Source: Pseudomonas protegens
Lineage (GTDB): Bacteria > Pseudomonadota > Gammaproteobacteria > Pseudomonadales > Pseudomonadaceae
DNA: 64,000 nucleotides
NCBI RefSeq assembly: GCF_003363755.1
Contig: NZ_CP031396.1
Location: forward strand, 744,001-808,000
Reading direction: 5' to 3'
This document shows positions 27,225 to 37,332 of this stretch, piece after piece. The notes under the pieces were generated by a model that was given only the letters and a program-made list of their open reading frames with translations, made no database searches and was not told the origin of the DNA. The number at the start of each line of letters is the position of its first letter. Positions within the stretch are counted from its first letter, which is position 1. The position numbers and the translations under genes were made by a program.

Positions 27225-30200
27225 AACACGCCCTCCACCATTGCGTTCTGAGTGACGGGCCGCTGTTCCCGGCGCGAGGCGAGCAACTGCCCCAGCAGGG
27301 CCACGGTGGCCGCGTTGAAAAAGTCCTTGAGCGACAGTTCCACCTGGAACTGCCGAGCGATGCGTTCGATCAAGCGGGCGGCCAGCAGGCTGTTGCCACC
27401 CAGGGCGAAGAAGCCCTGGTGCCGGCCCACCTGTGGCACCTCCAGCAACTCCTGCCAAAGGGCGGCCACGGCCTCTTCCCACTCCCCTTCAGGAGGCTCG
27501 GCGCTGTGCGGCGCGATGCCACGCCGCTGCTCCTGCAGCAACCACAGCAAGGCCGCGCGATCGACCTTGCCGTTGCTGCTCAGCGGCAGCTCGGCCAGGG
27601 TCAGCCAGCTGTCCGGGAGCATGTGTTCGGGCAGCCATTGGCCCAGCCACTGCCGCAGGGCCTGGGTCGAGGGCAGCGGCTCATGGGCCACCAGCACCAC
27701 CGCCAGCTGCGGCTCGCTGCCGGGCAGCACCAGGCTCAGGGCGCGACTGATGGCCGGGTGGCGTTCCAGGGCCAGGTCGATTTCCGCCAGTTCGATGCGA
27801 AAGCCGCGGACCTTGACCTGATGGTCCAGGCGTCCGAGGAACTCCAGGGTGCCGTCGGCCCAGTAGCGACCCTGGTCGCCGGTGCGGTACCAGCGCGCGC
27901 CGTCATGCTCGACAAAGCGCTGGGCACTCAGGCTGGGCAAGCCGCGATAGCCCGCGGCAACCCCGGCGCCGCCGATCCACAGCTCGCCCGGCACCCAGTC
28001 GGGGCAATCCCGGCCCTGGCTGTCCACCACCCGGAAGCACTGGTTGTCCAGGGGCCGGCCATAAGGGATCGAACGCCAGTGCCCGGGCACCACGTCCACG
28101 TCCTGGCAGTTCGACCAGATCGCCGCCTCGGTGGCGCCGCCCAGGGCCACGAACTGCAGTTCACGCCCCGCCGCCTCTCGCAAACGACGTGGCAGGTCGA
28201 GGCCGACCCAGTCCCCGGAAACCATGGCCAGGCGCAACGCCGCCAGGCCGCCAGCGTCCCGTACCTGCAAGGTCAGCATGTCCAGCAGCGCCGGCACCGA
28301 GTTCCACAGGGTGACCTGCTGTTCGCGGATCAGGCGCAGCCATTCCTGGGGCTCCTTGCGCAAGGCGTCGGCCGGCAGCACCAGGGCGCCACCGACACTC
28401 AGGAGGCCGAACAGGTCGTACACCGACAAGTCGAAATCCAGGGCCGAGACGCCCAGCATCCGATCCTCGGCGCTGACCCGATAACGCCGGTTGAGCGCCT
28501 CGATGGTGTTCATCGCCGACTGGTGCGACAGCTCCACCCCCTTGGGTTCACCGGTGGTGCCGGAGGTGAAGATCACATACGCCAGGGCATCGGCCGCAAG
28601 CGGCAAAGGCTGCGCCAGGGCGGCTGCCGGGCGTGCCTGGGCCAGGGTCACCACCCGCAGTGCGGCGAGCCAGATACCGCCGTCGCGGTGAGCCGTGTCA
28701 GTGAGTACCACACGCACCCCGGCACGCTGATAGATCATGTCGCGCCGGGCCGGCGGCTGCTCGATGCCCACCGGCACGTAGACCGCACCAGCGGCGAGAA
28801 TCCCCAGCACCGCGATCACTTGTTCGCGGCCCTTGGGCAGGGTGATCGCCACCGCCTCGCCGGGTTGCACGCCCCACTCCACCAGGGCGCCCGCCAGTTG
28901 CAGGGCTTGCCGGGCCAGCTCGGCATAACTCAGCTGGCCCTGGTCGCAGATCAGCGCCAGCCGCTCGGGATGGGCCTGGGCCTGTTGGAAGAAGCCCTGG
29001 TGCAACAGCCGGGCCGGGGTTGCGTGCCGGCAGTCGTTGACCGCGCGGCGCACCCGCTGCTGGTCGGCCGGCAGGGGCAACGGCGCCACCTGTTGCCAGT
29101 CATGCTCGCAAAGCCACAGCAGCAGAGTGCGATAGGCTTCGAACATCTGCTCCAGCAGGCCCTCGGGGAACAGCCCCTGCACCGCGTCCCAGTTCAGCAG
29201 CAGGCCGTCGGCCATCGGGTAGCTCTGGTGATCCAGCCACACCTGGGGCGTCTGCGACAGCGCCCAGCCGGGCTCGCCCAGTTGCTGGCGGCAGGTGTCA
29301 TCGACAAAGGCCGGGCCCAGGTTGCAGGCAAACACCACCGGCGCCCCCTGACCACCGCCCTGACGCAGGCGCGCACGCTCGCGCAGCACCTCGACCCCGG
29401 GCCAGGCGCTATGGGCGATATCCCGGTGCAACTGAGCCTGCAGCGCCAGGGCCTGCTGGCAGAAATCCAGGGGCTGGCGCTGATCCACTTCCAGCAGCAC
29501 CAGATTGGAGAAGTCCGCCAGCAGGTGGGGCACGCAAGGGTGCAGTTCCTGGCGGTTGAACAGCGGCACGTTGAGCAGGAAATGCTGACTGGCGCTCCAG
29601 CGCCCCAGCACCTGGGCATAGGCACAGGCCAGCACGCTGGCCAGGGTCAGGCCGTGCTGCCGGCCCTTGTGCTCCAGGGCCTGCAACTGGGCTGTATCCA
29701 GGCGCATGGCCAGACGCTTGAAGCGTGGCGTACCCAGTTGCTGCGGCTCTCGGGCCAGGGGCAATTGCGGGCCGTCGGGCAACGCCTCCAGGCGCGGCAG
29801 CCAGTAGTCCCGGGCCGCCGCCAGTTGCGGCGCCCGGGCCGCCTGCTCGGCTTTCAGGTAGTGGGCAAAGTCCCACTCCAGCACCGGCAGTTGCTGTTCG
29901 AGACCGGCATGGATCAGGGCCAGATCCCGCAGCAGGATGCCAATGCTCAGGACATCCGCCACCAGCAGGTCGATGTTCAGGTGCAGACGGCTACGGCCTT
30001 CGGGCAGCAGACTCAGTTGCACATCGAAGACCTCCCCGCGACTGACCTCCAGGCAGCGGTGCGCCAGGCGCTGACGAATCTGCTCCAGGGTCTGGGCCAC
30101 ACCCACGCTGGAGGCCTGGCGCAGGTCGTGGACGATCAGACCGGGCCAGGGGCTCTGGGGCAGGATGCGCTGGCAGGTATCGTTGACAAAGCAGGCCCGC

Positions 30201-30691
30201 AGCATCGGATGACGCTGGCACAGGCGGCGCACGGCCTGCTCCAGGCGCTGGGGTTCCAGGTCCTGGCCATCCAGTTCCTGATACAGGTGGCAACCCACGC
30301 CCCCCAGGGGCATGCCCGGATCGCGACCGAACCAGTAGGCCTGTTGCAGCGGGGTCAGAGGAAAATCAGCGTTGTCGCCGGCGTCGGCTACCGCCTGCAA
30401 GCACGGCGCCGCAAGGCCCCGGCGGGCCTCGATCAGCGCCCACCAGCCGTCCAGGGTCGGCTGCTGGATAAGCTCGGCAAAACTCAGGCTCACGCCCTCG
30501 GCGGCCAGCAACGCCGGCAGGCGCATGATGCTCACCGAATCGAGACCCTGCTCGATCAGCGAAACATCCGCCTCAAGCTCCTCGGGCGCGTAGTCGAGCA
30601 GTCGGGCAATGCCCGCGCAGAGGCCTTGGGGTGAATGACTCAGGCCGGCGTGCGCTGGATGAGCGCGTGCCAGTGCTGGGTTATCAGTCAT
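27221..30691 (-). CDS. pchE: enantio-pyochelin synthetase, ArCP-Cy-A-PCP without epimerase (PchE)
   Basis: A 1156-residue synthetase. An aryl carrier domain (about 20-90, phosphopantetheine serine in EQGLDSVSIM near 49) accepts salicylate from PchD. It is followed by a cyclisation domain (about 110-540, HLNIDLLVADVLS near 240), a cysteine adenylation domain (about 570-1050, FTSGTTGEPKGVE near 710, KVRGFRIELAEID near 963, LSSNGKVDRAAL near 1040) and a carrier (FFALGGNSLLAAR near 1097). Only about 75 residues separate the last two adenylation motifs, so there is no inserted epimerase; P. aeruginosa PchE is about 1438 residues because it has one. That absence is the published reason for enantio-pyochelin. 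It overlaps pchI by eight bases. Confidence 0.94.
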   Translation of the reverse strand: MTDNPALARAHPAHAGLSHSPQGLCAGIARLLDYAPEELEADVSLIEQGLDSVSIMRLPALLAAEGVSLSFAELIQQPTLDGWWALIEARRGLAAPCLQAVADAGDNADFPLTPLQQAYWFGRDPGMPLGGVGCHLYQELDGQDLEPQRLEQAVRRLCQRHPMLRACFVNDTCQRILPQSPWPGLIVHDLRQASSVGVAQTLEQIRQRLAHRCLEVSRGEVFDVQLSLLPEGRSRLHLNIDLLVADVLSIGILLRDLALIHAGLEQQLPVLEWDFAHYLKAEQAARAPQLAAARDYWLPRLEALPDGPQLPLAREPQQLGTPRFKRLAMRLDTAQLQALEHKGRQHGLTLASVLACAYAQVLGRWSASQHFLLNVPLFNRQELHPCVPHLLADFSNLVLLEVDQRQPLDFCQQALALQAQLHRDIAHSAWPGVEVLRERARLRQGGGQGAPVVFACNLGPAFVDDTCRQQLGEPGWALSQTPQVWLDHQSYPMADGLLLNWDAVQGLFPEGLLEQMFEAYRTLLLWLCEHDWQQVAPLPLPADQQRVRRAVNDCRHATPARLLHQGFFQQAQAHPERLALICDQGQLSYAELARQALQLAGALVEWGVQPGEAVAITLPKGREQVIAVLGILAAGAVYVPVGIEQPPARRDMIYQRAGVRVVLTDTAHRDGGIWLAALRVVTLAQARPAAALAQPLPLAADALAYVIFTSGTTGEPKGVELSHQSAMNTIEALNRRYRVSAEDRMLGVSALDFDLSVYDLFGLLSVGGALVLPADALRKEPQEWLRLIREQQVTLWNSVPALLDMLTLQVRDAGGLAALRLAMVSGDWVGLDLPRRLREAAGRELQFVALGGATEAAIWSNCQDVDVVPGHWRSIPYGRPLDNQCFRVVDSQGRDCPDWVPGELWIGGAGVAAGYRGLPSLSAQRFVEHDGARWYRTGDQGRYWADGTLEFLGRLDHQVKVRGFRIELAEIDLALERHPAISRALSLVLPGSEPQLAVVLVAHEPLPSTQALRQWLGQWLPEHMLPDSWLTLAELPLSSNGKVDRAALLWLLQEQRRGIAPHSAEPPEGEWEEAVAALWQELLEVPQVGRHQGFFALGGNSLLAARLIERIARQFQVELSLKDFFNAATVALLGQLLASRREQRPVTQNAMVEGVL

Positions 30692-32447
30692 GGTGGACGG
30701 TCCTATGGGGTACGGAAGGGGTAGGTCGCAAGCGCCAGCGATTGATCGCCTCGCGCTCGTGGAACAGTTCGCGATAACGGCCGGTAGCCGCCATCAGTTG
30801 GGCATGGGTGCCGCGCTGGGCCAGGCGGCCCTGGTCCAGCAGGAGGATCTGCGCGGCATGCGGGGCCAGGGTCGGCTTGTGGGTCACCAGCAGCACCGTG
30901 TGCTTGCGCGCCAGTTGCAGCAGGCTGCGGTTGACCCGCGCCTCACTGATGGCGTCCAGGGCGGCGGTGGGTTCATCCAGCAGGATCAGCGTGGCGTCCT
31001 TGAGCATGACCCGGGCCAGGGCCAGGCACTGGCGTTCGCCGCCGGAGAGGCTGACACCGCCCTCGCCCACCCGGGTCTGCCAGCCCTGGGGCAGACGCTG
31101 AGCCAGGCGGTCGAGGCCGGTGGCGTGGGCGGCGGCCATCAGTTGCGCCTCACTGGCCTCGGGGCGGCCCAGGCGCAGGTTGTCCAGCAGGCTGGCGGCC
31201 AGCGGCGGACAGTCCTGGAACATCAGGGCAATGTCCTGGTCGCGCTGCCGGGCCGAGAGCTGGCGCAGGTCCACGCCCCCCAGCAGGATGGCGCCGTTGC
31301 TGACATCGCAAAAGCGCGCCAGCAAGCGCAACAGGCTCGACTTGCCGGAGCCCGAGGCCCCCACCAGCAGGTTCAGGGAGCCCGGTTCCAACTCGAAGCT
31401 GATGTCCTGCAGCAGCGCTCGGCCCTGGCGCACCAGCCCCAGCTCCCGCACCTCGACCCGTTGCCCCTGCGGCGTCTGGGGCTCGCTCGGCTCCGGCAGG
31501 GGCGGCAGGTTCAGCAACTGGCACAGGCTGTCCACGCCGTGGCGGGTCTGGCGCAACGTGGTGCCCAGGTTGACCAGGGCGCCCATGGGCTCCACCAGGC
31601 AAGTGGCGAGCACCGCCAGGGCCAGGTATTGCACGGCCCCGAGACTGCCACCGAGGACCGCGTAGAGCCCGCACAGCAACACGGCGGTGTAGCCGGCCTG
31701 GAGCACCACCACCAACCCCAGGGCTGCCGGAAAGGTGCGCCAGTGGGCCTGGCGCTGGGCCTGACGCTGTTGCTGCAAAGCCTCGCCCAGCAGGCTGAAA
31801 CCTTCACCGTTGCGCCCGCTGGAGCGCAGCAGCGGCTGCTGCCGCAGGAACTCCAGGACCCGCGCCGCCGCTTCGCCGGCCGCCGCTTCGCTGAGGCGCT
31901 CGGCCTGCCCGCCCCAACGCACGCCCCAGTGATAGAACAACAGCAGCAGGGGCACACTGGCCAAGGCGGCCAGGGCCATGGAGCGGTCATAGAAAAACAG
32001 CGCCAGCAGCAACGCCAGGGGCGTGAGCAAGGCGTTGGCCATGGGCTGCAGCAGGTGCGCCGGGGCACTCATGATCTGCGCCACGGTGTGGGTCACCAGG
32101 CGGTTGAGCTCGGCGCCACGCCGCTCGACGAACCACTCCAGGGGCAGGCGCGCCAACTGCTGGCCGATGCGCAGGTTCAGCGACTGCGCGGCCGCCGCCC
32201 CGGCCCTGTAGCCGGCCAGCTGGGCATGGCGGCGCAACCCCAGGCACAGCCCGGCGAACCCGGTAAAAGCCCCGGCCCAGAGCCAGGGCGCCTTGCCCGA
32301 CGCGGCGTCGAAGACACCGGCAAACGCCATGGGCAGCAAGGCCAGCGCCAGGCCCTGGGCCAAGGCACTGGCCGCCATGGCCAGCAGCGCCCGGCGCAGC
32401 AGGCCGGCTTCCTTGGGCTGCAAGCTGCGTAACAGGGCAGCGATCAT
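30684..32447 (-). CDS. pchI: ABC half-transporter (PchI)
   Basis: A 587-residue fused permease-ATPase of the exporter fold. Six membrane segments occupy about residues 1-310 and the ATPase about 340-560, with Walker A VGASGSGKSSLLRLLARF, the signature LSGGERQCLALARVM and Walker B LILLDEPTAALDA. It is thought to act as a heterodimer with PchH in the inner membrane. Their exact role is not settled: related YbtPQ proteins import ferric yersiniabactin. The ATG at 32447 overlaps the pchH stop by four bases. Confidence 0.9.
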   Translation of the reverse strand: MIAALLRSLQPKEAGLLRRALLAMAASALAQGLALALLPMAFAGVFDAASGKAPWLWAGAFTGFAGLCLGLRRHAQLAGYRAGAAAAQSLNLRIGQQLARLPLEWFVERRGAELNRLVTHTVAQIMSAPAHLLQPMANALLTPLALLLALFFYDRSMALAALASVPLLLLFYHWGVRWGGQAERLSEAAAGEAAARVLEFLRQQPLLRSSGRNGEGFSLLGEALQQQRQAQRQAHWRTFPAALGLVVVLQAGYTAVLLCGLYAVLGGSLGAVQYLALAVLATCLVEPMGALVNLGTTLRQTRHGVDSLCQLLNLPPLPEPSEPQTPQGQRVEVRELGLVRQGRALLQDISFELEPGSLNLLVGASGSGKSSLLRLLARFCDVSNGAILLGGVDLRQLSARQRDQDIALMFQDCPPLAASLLDNLRLGRPEASEAQLMAAAHATGLDRLAQRLPQGWQTRVGEGGVSLSGGERQCLALARVMLKDATLILLDEPTAALDAISEARVNRSLLQLARKHTVLLVTHKPTLAPHAAQILLLDQGRLAQRGTHAQLMAATGRYRELFHEREAINRWRLRPTPSVPHRTVHHD

Positions 32448-34195
32448 GACAGGGCCCTCGTCAACGGGGCCGCGCCAAACTGCTCCGCCGCCCAGAGTCC
32501 GGCATACACTCCCTGCTGATCCAGCAAGGCCTGGTGCCGACCGCACTCGCGCAATTGCCCGCCCTGGAGCACGGCGATCTGGTCGGCGTCCTGGATGCTG
32601 CTCAAGCGATGGGCGATCACCAGCACCGTGCGCCCCGCTGCCAACCGCGACAGCGCCTGCTGGATCGCCGCTTCGGATTGCGGATCGCTGGCCGCGGTGG
32701 CCTCATCGAGCACCAGGATCGGTGCCTGGCTGAGCATGGCCCGGGCAATGCCCAGGCGCTGGACCTCGCCGCCGGACAACTGCACGCCGGTCCCCAGCAG
32801 GGTGTGATATCCCTCGGGCAAGGCGCAGATGCGCTCGTGGATCTGCGCGGCCCGAGCCGCCTCTTCGACCTCTGCGAGGCCGGCCTCGGGGCGCCCCAGG
32901 CGCAGGTTGTCGAGGACGCTGGTGCGCAGTAGACGCACCTCTTGAAAGACAAAGGCCACCTGGCGATACAGGGTCGCGCTGTCCATGTCCCGCAGGTCGA
33001 CACCGCCGATGCGGATCGCCCCGGCGCTGACATCGGCAAAGCGCGCGAGCAAGGTGGCCAGGGTGGATTTGCCGGCCCCGGAATCCCCCACCAGGGCGGT
33101 CAGGGTGCCGGGCTGCAGGCACAGATCGATGCCCCGCAGCACCTGAGTGCCGTCGGGGTAGCTGAAGTCCACGGAATCGAAGGTCACCAGGGCACCTTCG
33201 GGCTCTCGGGAGAACGCCGGCTGCGCCAGCACCGGCGTGCTCAGCACCGCGCTGATGCGCTGCGCCGCCGCCCGGCCCTGGACCAGGGAATCGGCGCCAT
33301 GGCCCAGGGCCGCCACCGGCGCCGCCAGGGCCGGGCCCAGCAAGGCAAACGCCAGCAACTGCGCCGGCTGCAGCCAGCCGCCGGCAATCAGCGCCACCCC
33401 GGCCACCAGCACCAGGGCCAACACCAGCAGAGGCGAAAGCAACACTTCGACACTGGCCCCCAGGCCGGCCCAGCGCTCGACCCACTGGGAGAAGAAACGG
33501 CCGAAATCCTCTACGGCCTTGAAGAAGTCGTCCTGCACCCGCTCCACCCGGCCAAAGGATTTGACCATGGCAATGCTCTGCACAAAGTTCAGGGTCGCCG
33601 TCGACAGCGTGCCCATGGCCGCGCCCAGGCGCTGGCGCTCGGCGTGGTACGCCGGGGTACGCATCACCCGCAGGCGCCACAGCGCAACCAGCGGCGGCGC
33701 CAGCACCACCAGGGTCATGGGCAGGCTCACCGTCAGCAGGTAGATCAGGCTGGCCAAGGGCACCACCAGGGCCGCCACCAGATTGTTGGGCAGGTGCGCC
33801 ACCAATTGATGCAGGGCGCCGACATCCTCCAGCAACACCCGCTCGGCGGTTTGCCGCTGGCCACCCAACCAGGCCAGGGGCACCCGCGCCAGATGGGCAG
33901 CGATGCGCTGGCGCAGATGGCGCTGCAGGTCACTGTCGGCCAGATGGGTGATCTGCAACCCCGCCGCCAGCCCCAGCAGACGCAGGAGCAAGGCCCCGCC
34001 CCCGGCCAGCAGCCAGAAGCCCGCGCGGTCCATATCCAGCTCGCCCGCCAGCAGCAGCGGCGCCAGTTCGGCCACGGCCATCAGCGGCAGCAGGCCCACC
34101 AGCGCCGCCAGCACCTGCAACAGCATCGCCGCCAGCAGACGTCCGCGCACCGGTTGCAACAGGTCAGTCAATCCTGGTTGTTCAGCCACGGGCAT
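32444..34195 (-). CDS. pchH: ABC half-transporter (PchH)
   Basis: A 583-residue fused permease-ATPase, partner of PchI. The membrane part covers about residues 15-300 and the ATPase about 335-575, with Walker [19 protein letters not shown], the signature [15 protein letters not shown] and Walker [15 protein letters not shown]. The ATG at 34195 lies inside the last codons of pchD (14-base overlap), in keeping with tight coupling of the operon. Like PchI it probably moves pyochelin or its iron complex across the inner membrane. Confidence 0.9.
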   Translation of the reverse strand: MPVAEQPGLTDLLQPVRGRLLAAMLLQVLAALVGLLPLMAVAELAPLLLAGELDMDRAGFWLLAGGGALLLRLLGLAAGLQITHLADSDLQRHLRQRIAAHLARVPLAWLGGQRQTAERVLLEDVGALHQLVAHLPNNLVAALVVPLASLIYLLTVSLPMTLVVLAPPLVALWRLRVMRTPAYHAERQRLGAAMGTLSTATLNFVQSIAMVKSFGRVERVQDDFFKAVEDFGRFFSQWVERWAGLGASVEVLLSPLLVLALVLVAGVALIAGGWLQPAQLLAFALLGPALAAPVAALGHGADSLVQGRAAAQRISAVLSTPVLAQPAFSREPEGALVTFDSVDFSYPDGTQVLRGIDLCLQPGTLTALVGDSGAGKSTLATLLARFADVSAGAIRIGGVDLRDMDSATLYRQVAFVFQEVRLLRTSVLDNLRLGRPEAGLAEVEEAARAAQIHERICALPEGYHTLLGTGVQLSGGEVQRLGIARAMLSQAPILVLDEATAASDPQSEAAIQQALSRLAAGRTVLVIAHRLSSIQDADQIAVLQGGQLRECGRHQALLDQQGVYAGLWAAEQFGAAPLTRALS

Positions 34196-35849
34196 CAGTT
34201 CCCACCCGGCCTTGGGCCTCAGCACCGAAGTACAAGGCCTGAATGGCCTCACGCAGGTGTTTGCGGCTGACCTTGCCGACCCCGGTCTGGGGAAAGGCCG
34301 GGATGAACTCGAAGCGATCCGGCAGCTTGAACGCCGCCAGGCCCTGGGCCCGCAGATGGCGCAGCAGTTCCACAGCCCGGGGCGCCTGGCCACGGGCAAT
34401 AACGAAGGCGCAGGTGCGCTCGCCAAGGAAGGCATCAGGCATCGCCACCAGGGCGATGTCGGCCACCGCCGGATGGCTCAGCAGCAGGTTCTCCACTTCT
34501 TCGGCAGCGATCTTTTCGCCGCCGCGGTTGATCAGGTCCTTGTCCCGCCCTTCCACCATCAGGTAGCCGTCGGCGGTGAGCTGCACCCGGTCACCGGTGC
34601 GATAGAAGCCGTCGGCGGTGAAGGCCTGGGCGTTGTGCTCGGGATAGCGGTAATAGCCGCGGATGGTGTAGGGGCCACGGGTCAGCAACTGGCCCACCTG
34701 GCCCACCGGGACGGGCTGGTCCTGCTCGTCCACCACGCGGATTTCGTCCGCCGGCGACAGGGGCCGGCCCTGGGTGTGCAGCACCCGCTGGGGCGGGTCT
34801 TGCGGGTCGGTGTAGCAGATCAGCCCTTCGGCCATGCCGAACACTTGCTGCAGGCGGCAACCGAGCACCGGTTCGATACGCCGCGCGGCCTCGAAACTGA
34901 GCTTGGCCCCGCCCACCTGCAGCAGCTGCAACGAGGAAAGCCCCCGTCCGCGAGCCTGGGCCGCTTCCATCCAGACCAGGGCCAGGGGCGGCACCAGGGC
35001 GGTATGGGTGACGGCTTCGCGCTCGATCAGTTCGAAACAGACCTCCGGGCTTGGCGAGTGGCCGAGCACCACGCGCCCGCCGACCGACAAGGTGCCCATG
35101 AACCCCGGGCAGCACATGGGAAAGTTGTGGGCCATGGGCAGCACCGCCAGGTACACGCTGGCACTGGACAAACCGCAGCGCTCGACGCTGGCCCGCAGGT
35201 TGTAGAGGTATTCGTTGTGCCGCCGCGGAATCAGCTTGGGAATCCCGGTGGAGCCGCCGGACAACTGGAAGCAGGCCACGGCATCGGCACTCGGCGCCGG
35301 GAAAGCCGGCGACGGGGCCGGGTCAAACAGGCCATCAAGGGCGGTGAATTCCTCGGCCTCGCCGGCCACTATCACCCACTCCAGGTGCGGATTACCGGCC
35401 TTGAGATCCCGGGCCATGGCCCGGTAATCGAAGCCGGCATCACAGTCGGTGCACAGGTAGGCCCGGGCCTGGGCGAATTCGCAGAAACGACCGATCTCCA
35501 GATGCCGGTGCGCCGGCAAAGCGAAGATCGGCCGCACGCCGAGGCGATACAGGGCAAAGCAGGTTTCGACGAAAGCGCTGCGATTGGGCAATTGCAGGAC
35601 CACATTGTCCCCGGCGCGCAAGCCCAGGCGGTACAGGCCGGCGGCCAGTTGATCGACCCGCAGGTCCAACTGCCGATAGCTCAGGCGCTGTTCGCCATCG
35701 GTCAGCGCCTCGCGCTCGGCAAAAGCCTGGGCCGCCACCCGCAGCAGGTCGCCAAAGGTTTCATCGCGCCAGTAACCGGCCTGGCGATAGCGCTGGGCAA
35801 AGGCCTCGGGCCAAGAGGGGCAATCCTGCAGATCATCGAAAGTGGACAT
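34182..35849 (-). CDS. pchD: salicyl-AMP ligase (PchD)
   Basis: A 555-residue stand-alone adenylating enzyme that activates salicylate and loads it onto the aryl carrier domain of PchE. The core motif [14 protein letters not shown] (about residue 193), [11 protein letters not shown] and [10 protein letters not shown] identify the acyl-adenylate family of DhbE and Ent[12 protein letters not shown] near residue 120 is also typical of aryl-acid ligases. The ATG at 35849 has AGGAGA four bases upstream. It is the first gene of the operon and is divergent from pchR, with a Fur-like site upstream. Confidence 0.93.
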   Translation of the reverse strand: MSTFDDLQDCPSWPEAFAQRYRQAGYWRDETFGDLLRVAAQAFAEREALTDGEQRLSYRQLDLRVDQLAAGLYRLGLRAGDNVVLQLPNRSAFVETCFALYRLGVRPIFALPAHRHLEIGRFCEFAQARAYLCTDCDAGFDYRAMARDLKAGNPHLEWVIVAGEAEEFTALDGLFDPAPSPAFPAPSADAVACFQLSGGSTGIPKLIPRRHNEYLYNLRASVERCGLSSASVYLAVLPMAHNFPMCCPGFMGTLSVGGRVVLGHSPSPEVCFELIEREAVTHTALVPPLALVWMEAAQARGRGLSSLQLLQVGGAKLSFEAARRIEPVLGCRLQQVFGMAEGLICYTDPQDPPQRVLHTQGRPLSPADEIRVVDEQDQPVPVGQVGQLLTRGPYTIRGYYRYPEHNAQAFTADGFYRTGDRVQLTADGYLMVEGRDKDLINRGGEKIAAEEVENLLLSHPAVADIALVAMPDAFLGERTCAFVIARGQAPRAVELLRHLRAQGLAAFKLPDRFEFIPAFPQTGVGKVSRKHLREAIQALYFGAEAQGRVGTDARG

Positions 35850-36013
35850 GCTGTCTCCTGAGTTTTTTGACGCAAAAAGCGGCCCTGGACCTGAGGTGCC
35901 AGGCCCTTGGAATGAACGGGAAAACGTCGTCGGCGCTAAAGGAAATGAAGGTCCACAGGCGCTCCTGCGGTGCTGTTGCGTGGGGTGTCGTCCATGAAGG
36001 GCTGCCGTGCTTG

Positions 36014-36033
36014 CAAATGAGAGTGATTATTAA
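36014..36033 (-). promoter_or_regulatory. Fur-box-like site of the pchD operon
   Basis: AAATGAGAGTGATTATTAAC (36014-36033) resembles a Fur box and lies about 170 bases from the pchD start, in the AT-rich part of the divergent promoter. Fur repression of pch genes is established in pseudomonads. Confidence 0.6.
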
Positions 36034-36146
36034 CCGGCAATTTCCAAGGCCCGGCAATCGCCAGGACATTCGTTTGCGCGGCTTTTTCTTTTGATTGCGC
36101 GGCGCGGCCCCGGCAGGCCCTGACAGGACGGGGCGAGAAAGCTAAA

Positions 36147-36166
36147 GGATAATCATTCTTAATTAC
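36147..36166 (+). promoter_or_regulatory. Fur-box-like site of pchR
   Basis: GGATAATCATTCTTAATTA (36148-36166) is the best Fur-like match in the window and lies about 60 bases before pchR. Confidence 0.65.
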
Positions 36167-36224
36167 AGAGGCGGATTTTCCTGATAGCTTATGGCCTCTT
36201 TTTCGGGTTCACAGGGAGTTCGCC

Positions 36225-37127
36225 ATGCTCAGCCCCCACGCTGCGCCGCAGCCTGTCCAAAGGGATTTCACCCTGCAGTTTCCCAATCCGCAGCACGCCG
36301 GCACGGCGGCGGTGGTGCCGGAAATCACCTTGTCCACCGGGACTGTGCTGATGGACAGCCAGATGTGGATGCAAGAGCCGCTCTGGCAAGGTTTGAAAAT
36401 CATCCTGGTGCTCAGCGGCCAGCTCAATTGCCGGGTCGAGGGCCAACCGGAAGTGGAAATTCGCGGCCCGACCCTGTGCGCCGTGGCCAACCAGGGCGAG
36501 CACTGCGGCGACCACCTGTTCGCCCGTGGCGTACCGGTGCGCTACACCACGGTGCAGCTGGACTTCCCGTCGATCCGCAATGCCGGCCTGGAACCCGAGC
36601 GCCTGCTGGACCCGCGGGGCGGCGGGCCGATGCTGTTCTGCCAGCCGGCCAGCAAGCCACTGCTGGCCCTGGCCCAGCAAATCTTCACCTGCCCGCTGCA
36701 AGGCCCGACCCGCTCCTTCTACCTGGGAGGCAAGGCCCTGGAGCTCACCGCCCTGGGGGTCGAGGGCATCCTTGCCCATGCCGAGTCGCGGCCGCTGCAG
36801 GACAGCCCCGGCAGCGCGGCGGACATCGAACGTATCCACGCCGCCCGGGACCTGCTGCTCAACTCATTGCAGGACTCGCCGTCGTTGTCGGAGCTGTCGC
36901 GTCAGGTGGGCCTCAATCCGCGCAAGCTCACCGCCGGCTTTCGCCAGGTGTTCGGCACCAGCGTCTATGCCTACCTGCAGGAGCAGCGCCTGGGCGAGGC
37001 TTACCGCTTGCTGGCCAGCGGCGAGACCAATGTCTCCAGCGCGGCCTATCGGGTCGGCTACAGCCCGGCGCATTTCTCCACCGCCTTTCGCAAGCGCTTC
37101 GGGGTGTCGCCCAAGTCCCTGCGCTGA
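36225..37127 (+). CDS. pchR: AraC-family enantio-pyochelin regulator (PchR)
   Basis: A 300-residue transcriptional activator. The N-terminal part (about 30-190) should bind the ferric siderophore, and the C-terminal AraC domain (about 200-300) has two helix-turn-helix units: PSLSELSRQVGLNPRKLTAGF and TNVSSAAYRVGYSPAHFSTAF, followed by RFGVSPKSLR. The ATG at 36225 is preceded by AGGGAG. Its place between the divergent pch operon and fetA supports the name. In P. protegens, PchR responds to enantio-pyochelin but not to pyochelin and turns on both flanking operons when iron is low. Confidence 0.92.
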   Translation: MLSPHAAPQPVQRDFTLQFPNPQHAGTAAVVPEITLSTGTVLMDSQMWMQEPLWQGLKIILVLSGQLNCRVEGQPEVEIRGPTLCAVANQGEHCGDHLFARGVPVRYTTVQLDFPSIRNAGLEPERLLDPRGGGPMLFCQPASKPLLALAQQIFTCPLQGPTRSFYLGGKALELTALGVEGILAHAESRPLQDSPGSAADIERIHAARDLLLNSLQDSPSLSELSRQVGLNPRKLTAGFRQVFGTSVYAYLQEQRLGEAYRLLASGETNVSSAAYRVGYSPAHFSTAFRKRFGVSPKSLR

Positions 37128-37237
37128 ATCGCCCTGGTCTTGCATGCCTGGAACCTTGAACAACGCCGCAGCCCGGCGCTGTCGAACCGCGCGCCTGTTG
37201 CCCCGGGCGCCCTGCCCGCGCGGTGCCGCAAACGAAA

Positions 37238-37258
37238 GAAATGGTCGCTCAAGCCAAA
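37238..37258 (+). promoter_or_regulatory. possible PchR site before fetA
   Basis: GAAATGGTCGCTCAAGCCAA lies about 75 bases before the fetA start and shares GAAATG...GGTC with 35941-35954 in the pchD promoter. AraC-type activators bind such sites upstream of the -35 region. Weak, by eye. Confidence 0.3.
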
Positions 37259-37283
37259 GTTTTAGCCGGCAACCCAGGCGCAC

Positions 37284-37310
37284 AAATGAGATACGTTTGC
37301 ATTCTCATTT
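37284..37310 (+). promoter_or_regulatory. Fur-box-like double half-site before fetA
   Basis: AAATGAGA (37284-37291) and TCTCATTT (37303-37310) form a perfect 8-bp inverted repeat with an 11-base spacer, ending 22 bases before the fetA start. Each arm resembles a Fur half-site, so two dimers or one extended site may cover the promoter. Confidence 0.6.
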
Positions 37311-37332
37311 AATCCCCATCACGGAGTGAAGC

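Larger units (their letters stand above)
35850..36224. promoter_or_regulatory. divergent pchD / pchR promoter region
   Basis: This 375-base gap holds the two outward promoters of the siderophore locus. It is clearly more AT-rich than its flanks from about 36000 to 36190, and contains two Fur-box-like sites listed separately. GGAAATGAAGGTCC at 35941-35954 resembles a stretch before fetA and may be part of a PchR site. No coding gene is seen in it. Confidence 0.6.

Noticed and set aside
22737-27251. A 1504-codon open frame on the plus strand
   Set aside because: It is antisense to pchF in a GC-rich region, with low-complexity Gln/Leu/Gly/Arg-rich translation and no recognisable domain; the minus-strand NRPS is certain.
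27419-30634. A 1071-codon open frame on the plus strand
   Set aside because: It is the antisense shadow of pchE, with no domain signal and biased composition.
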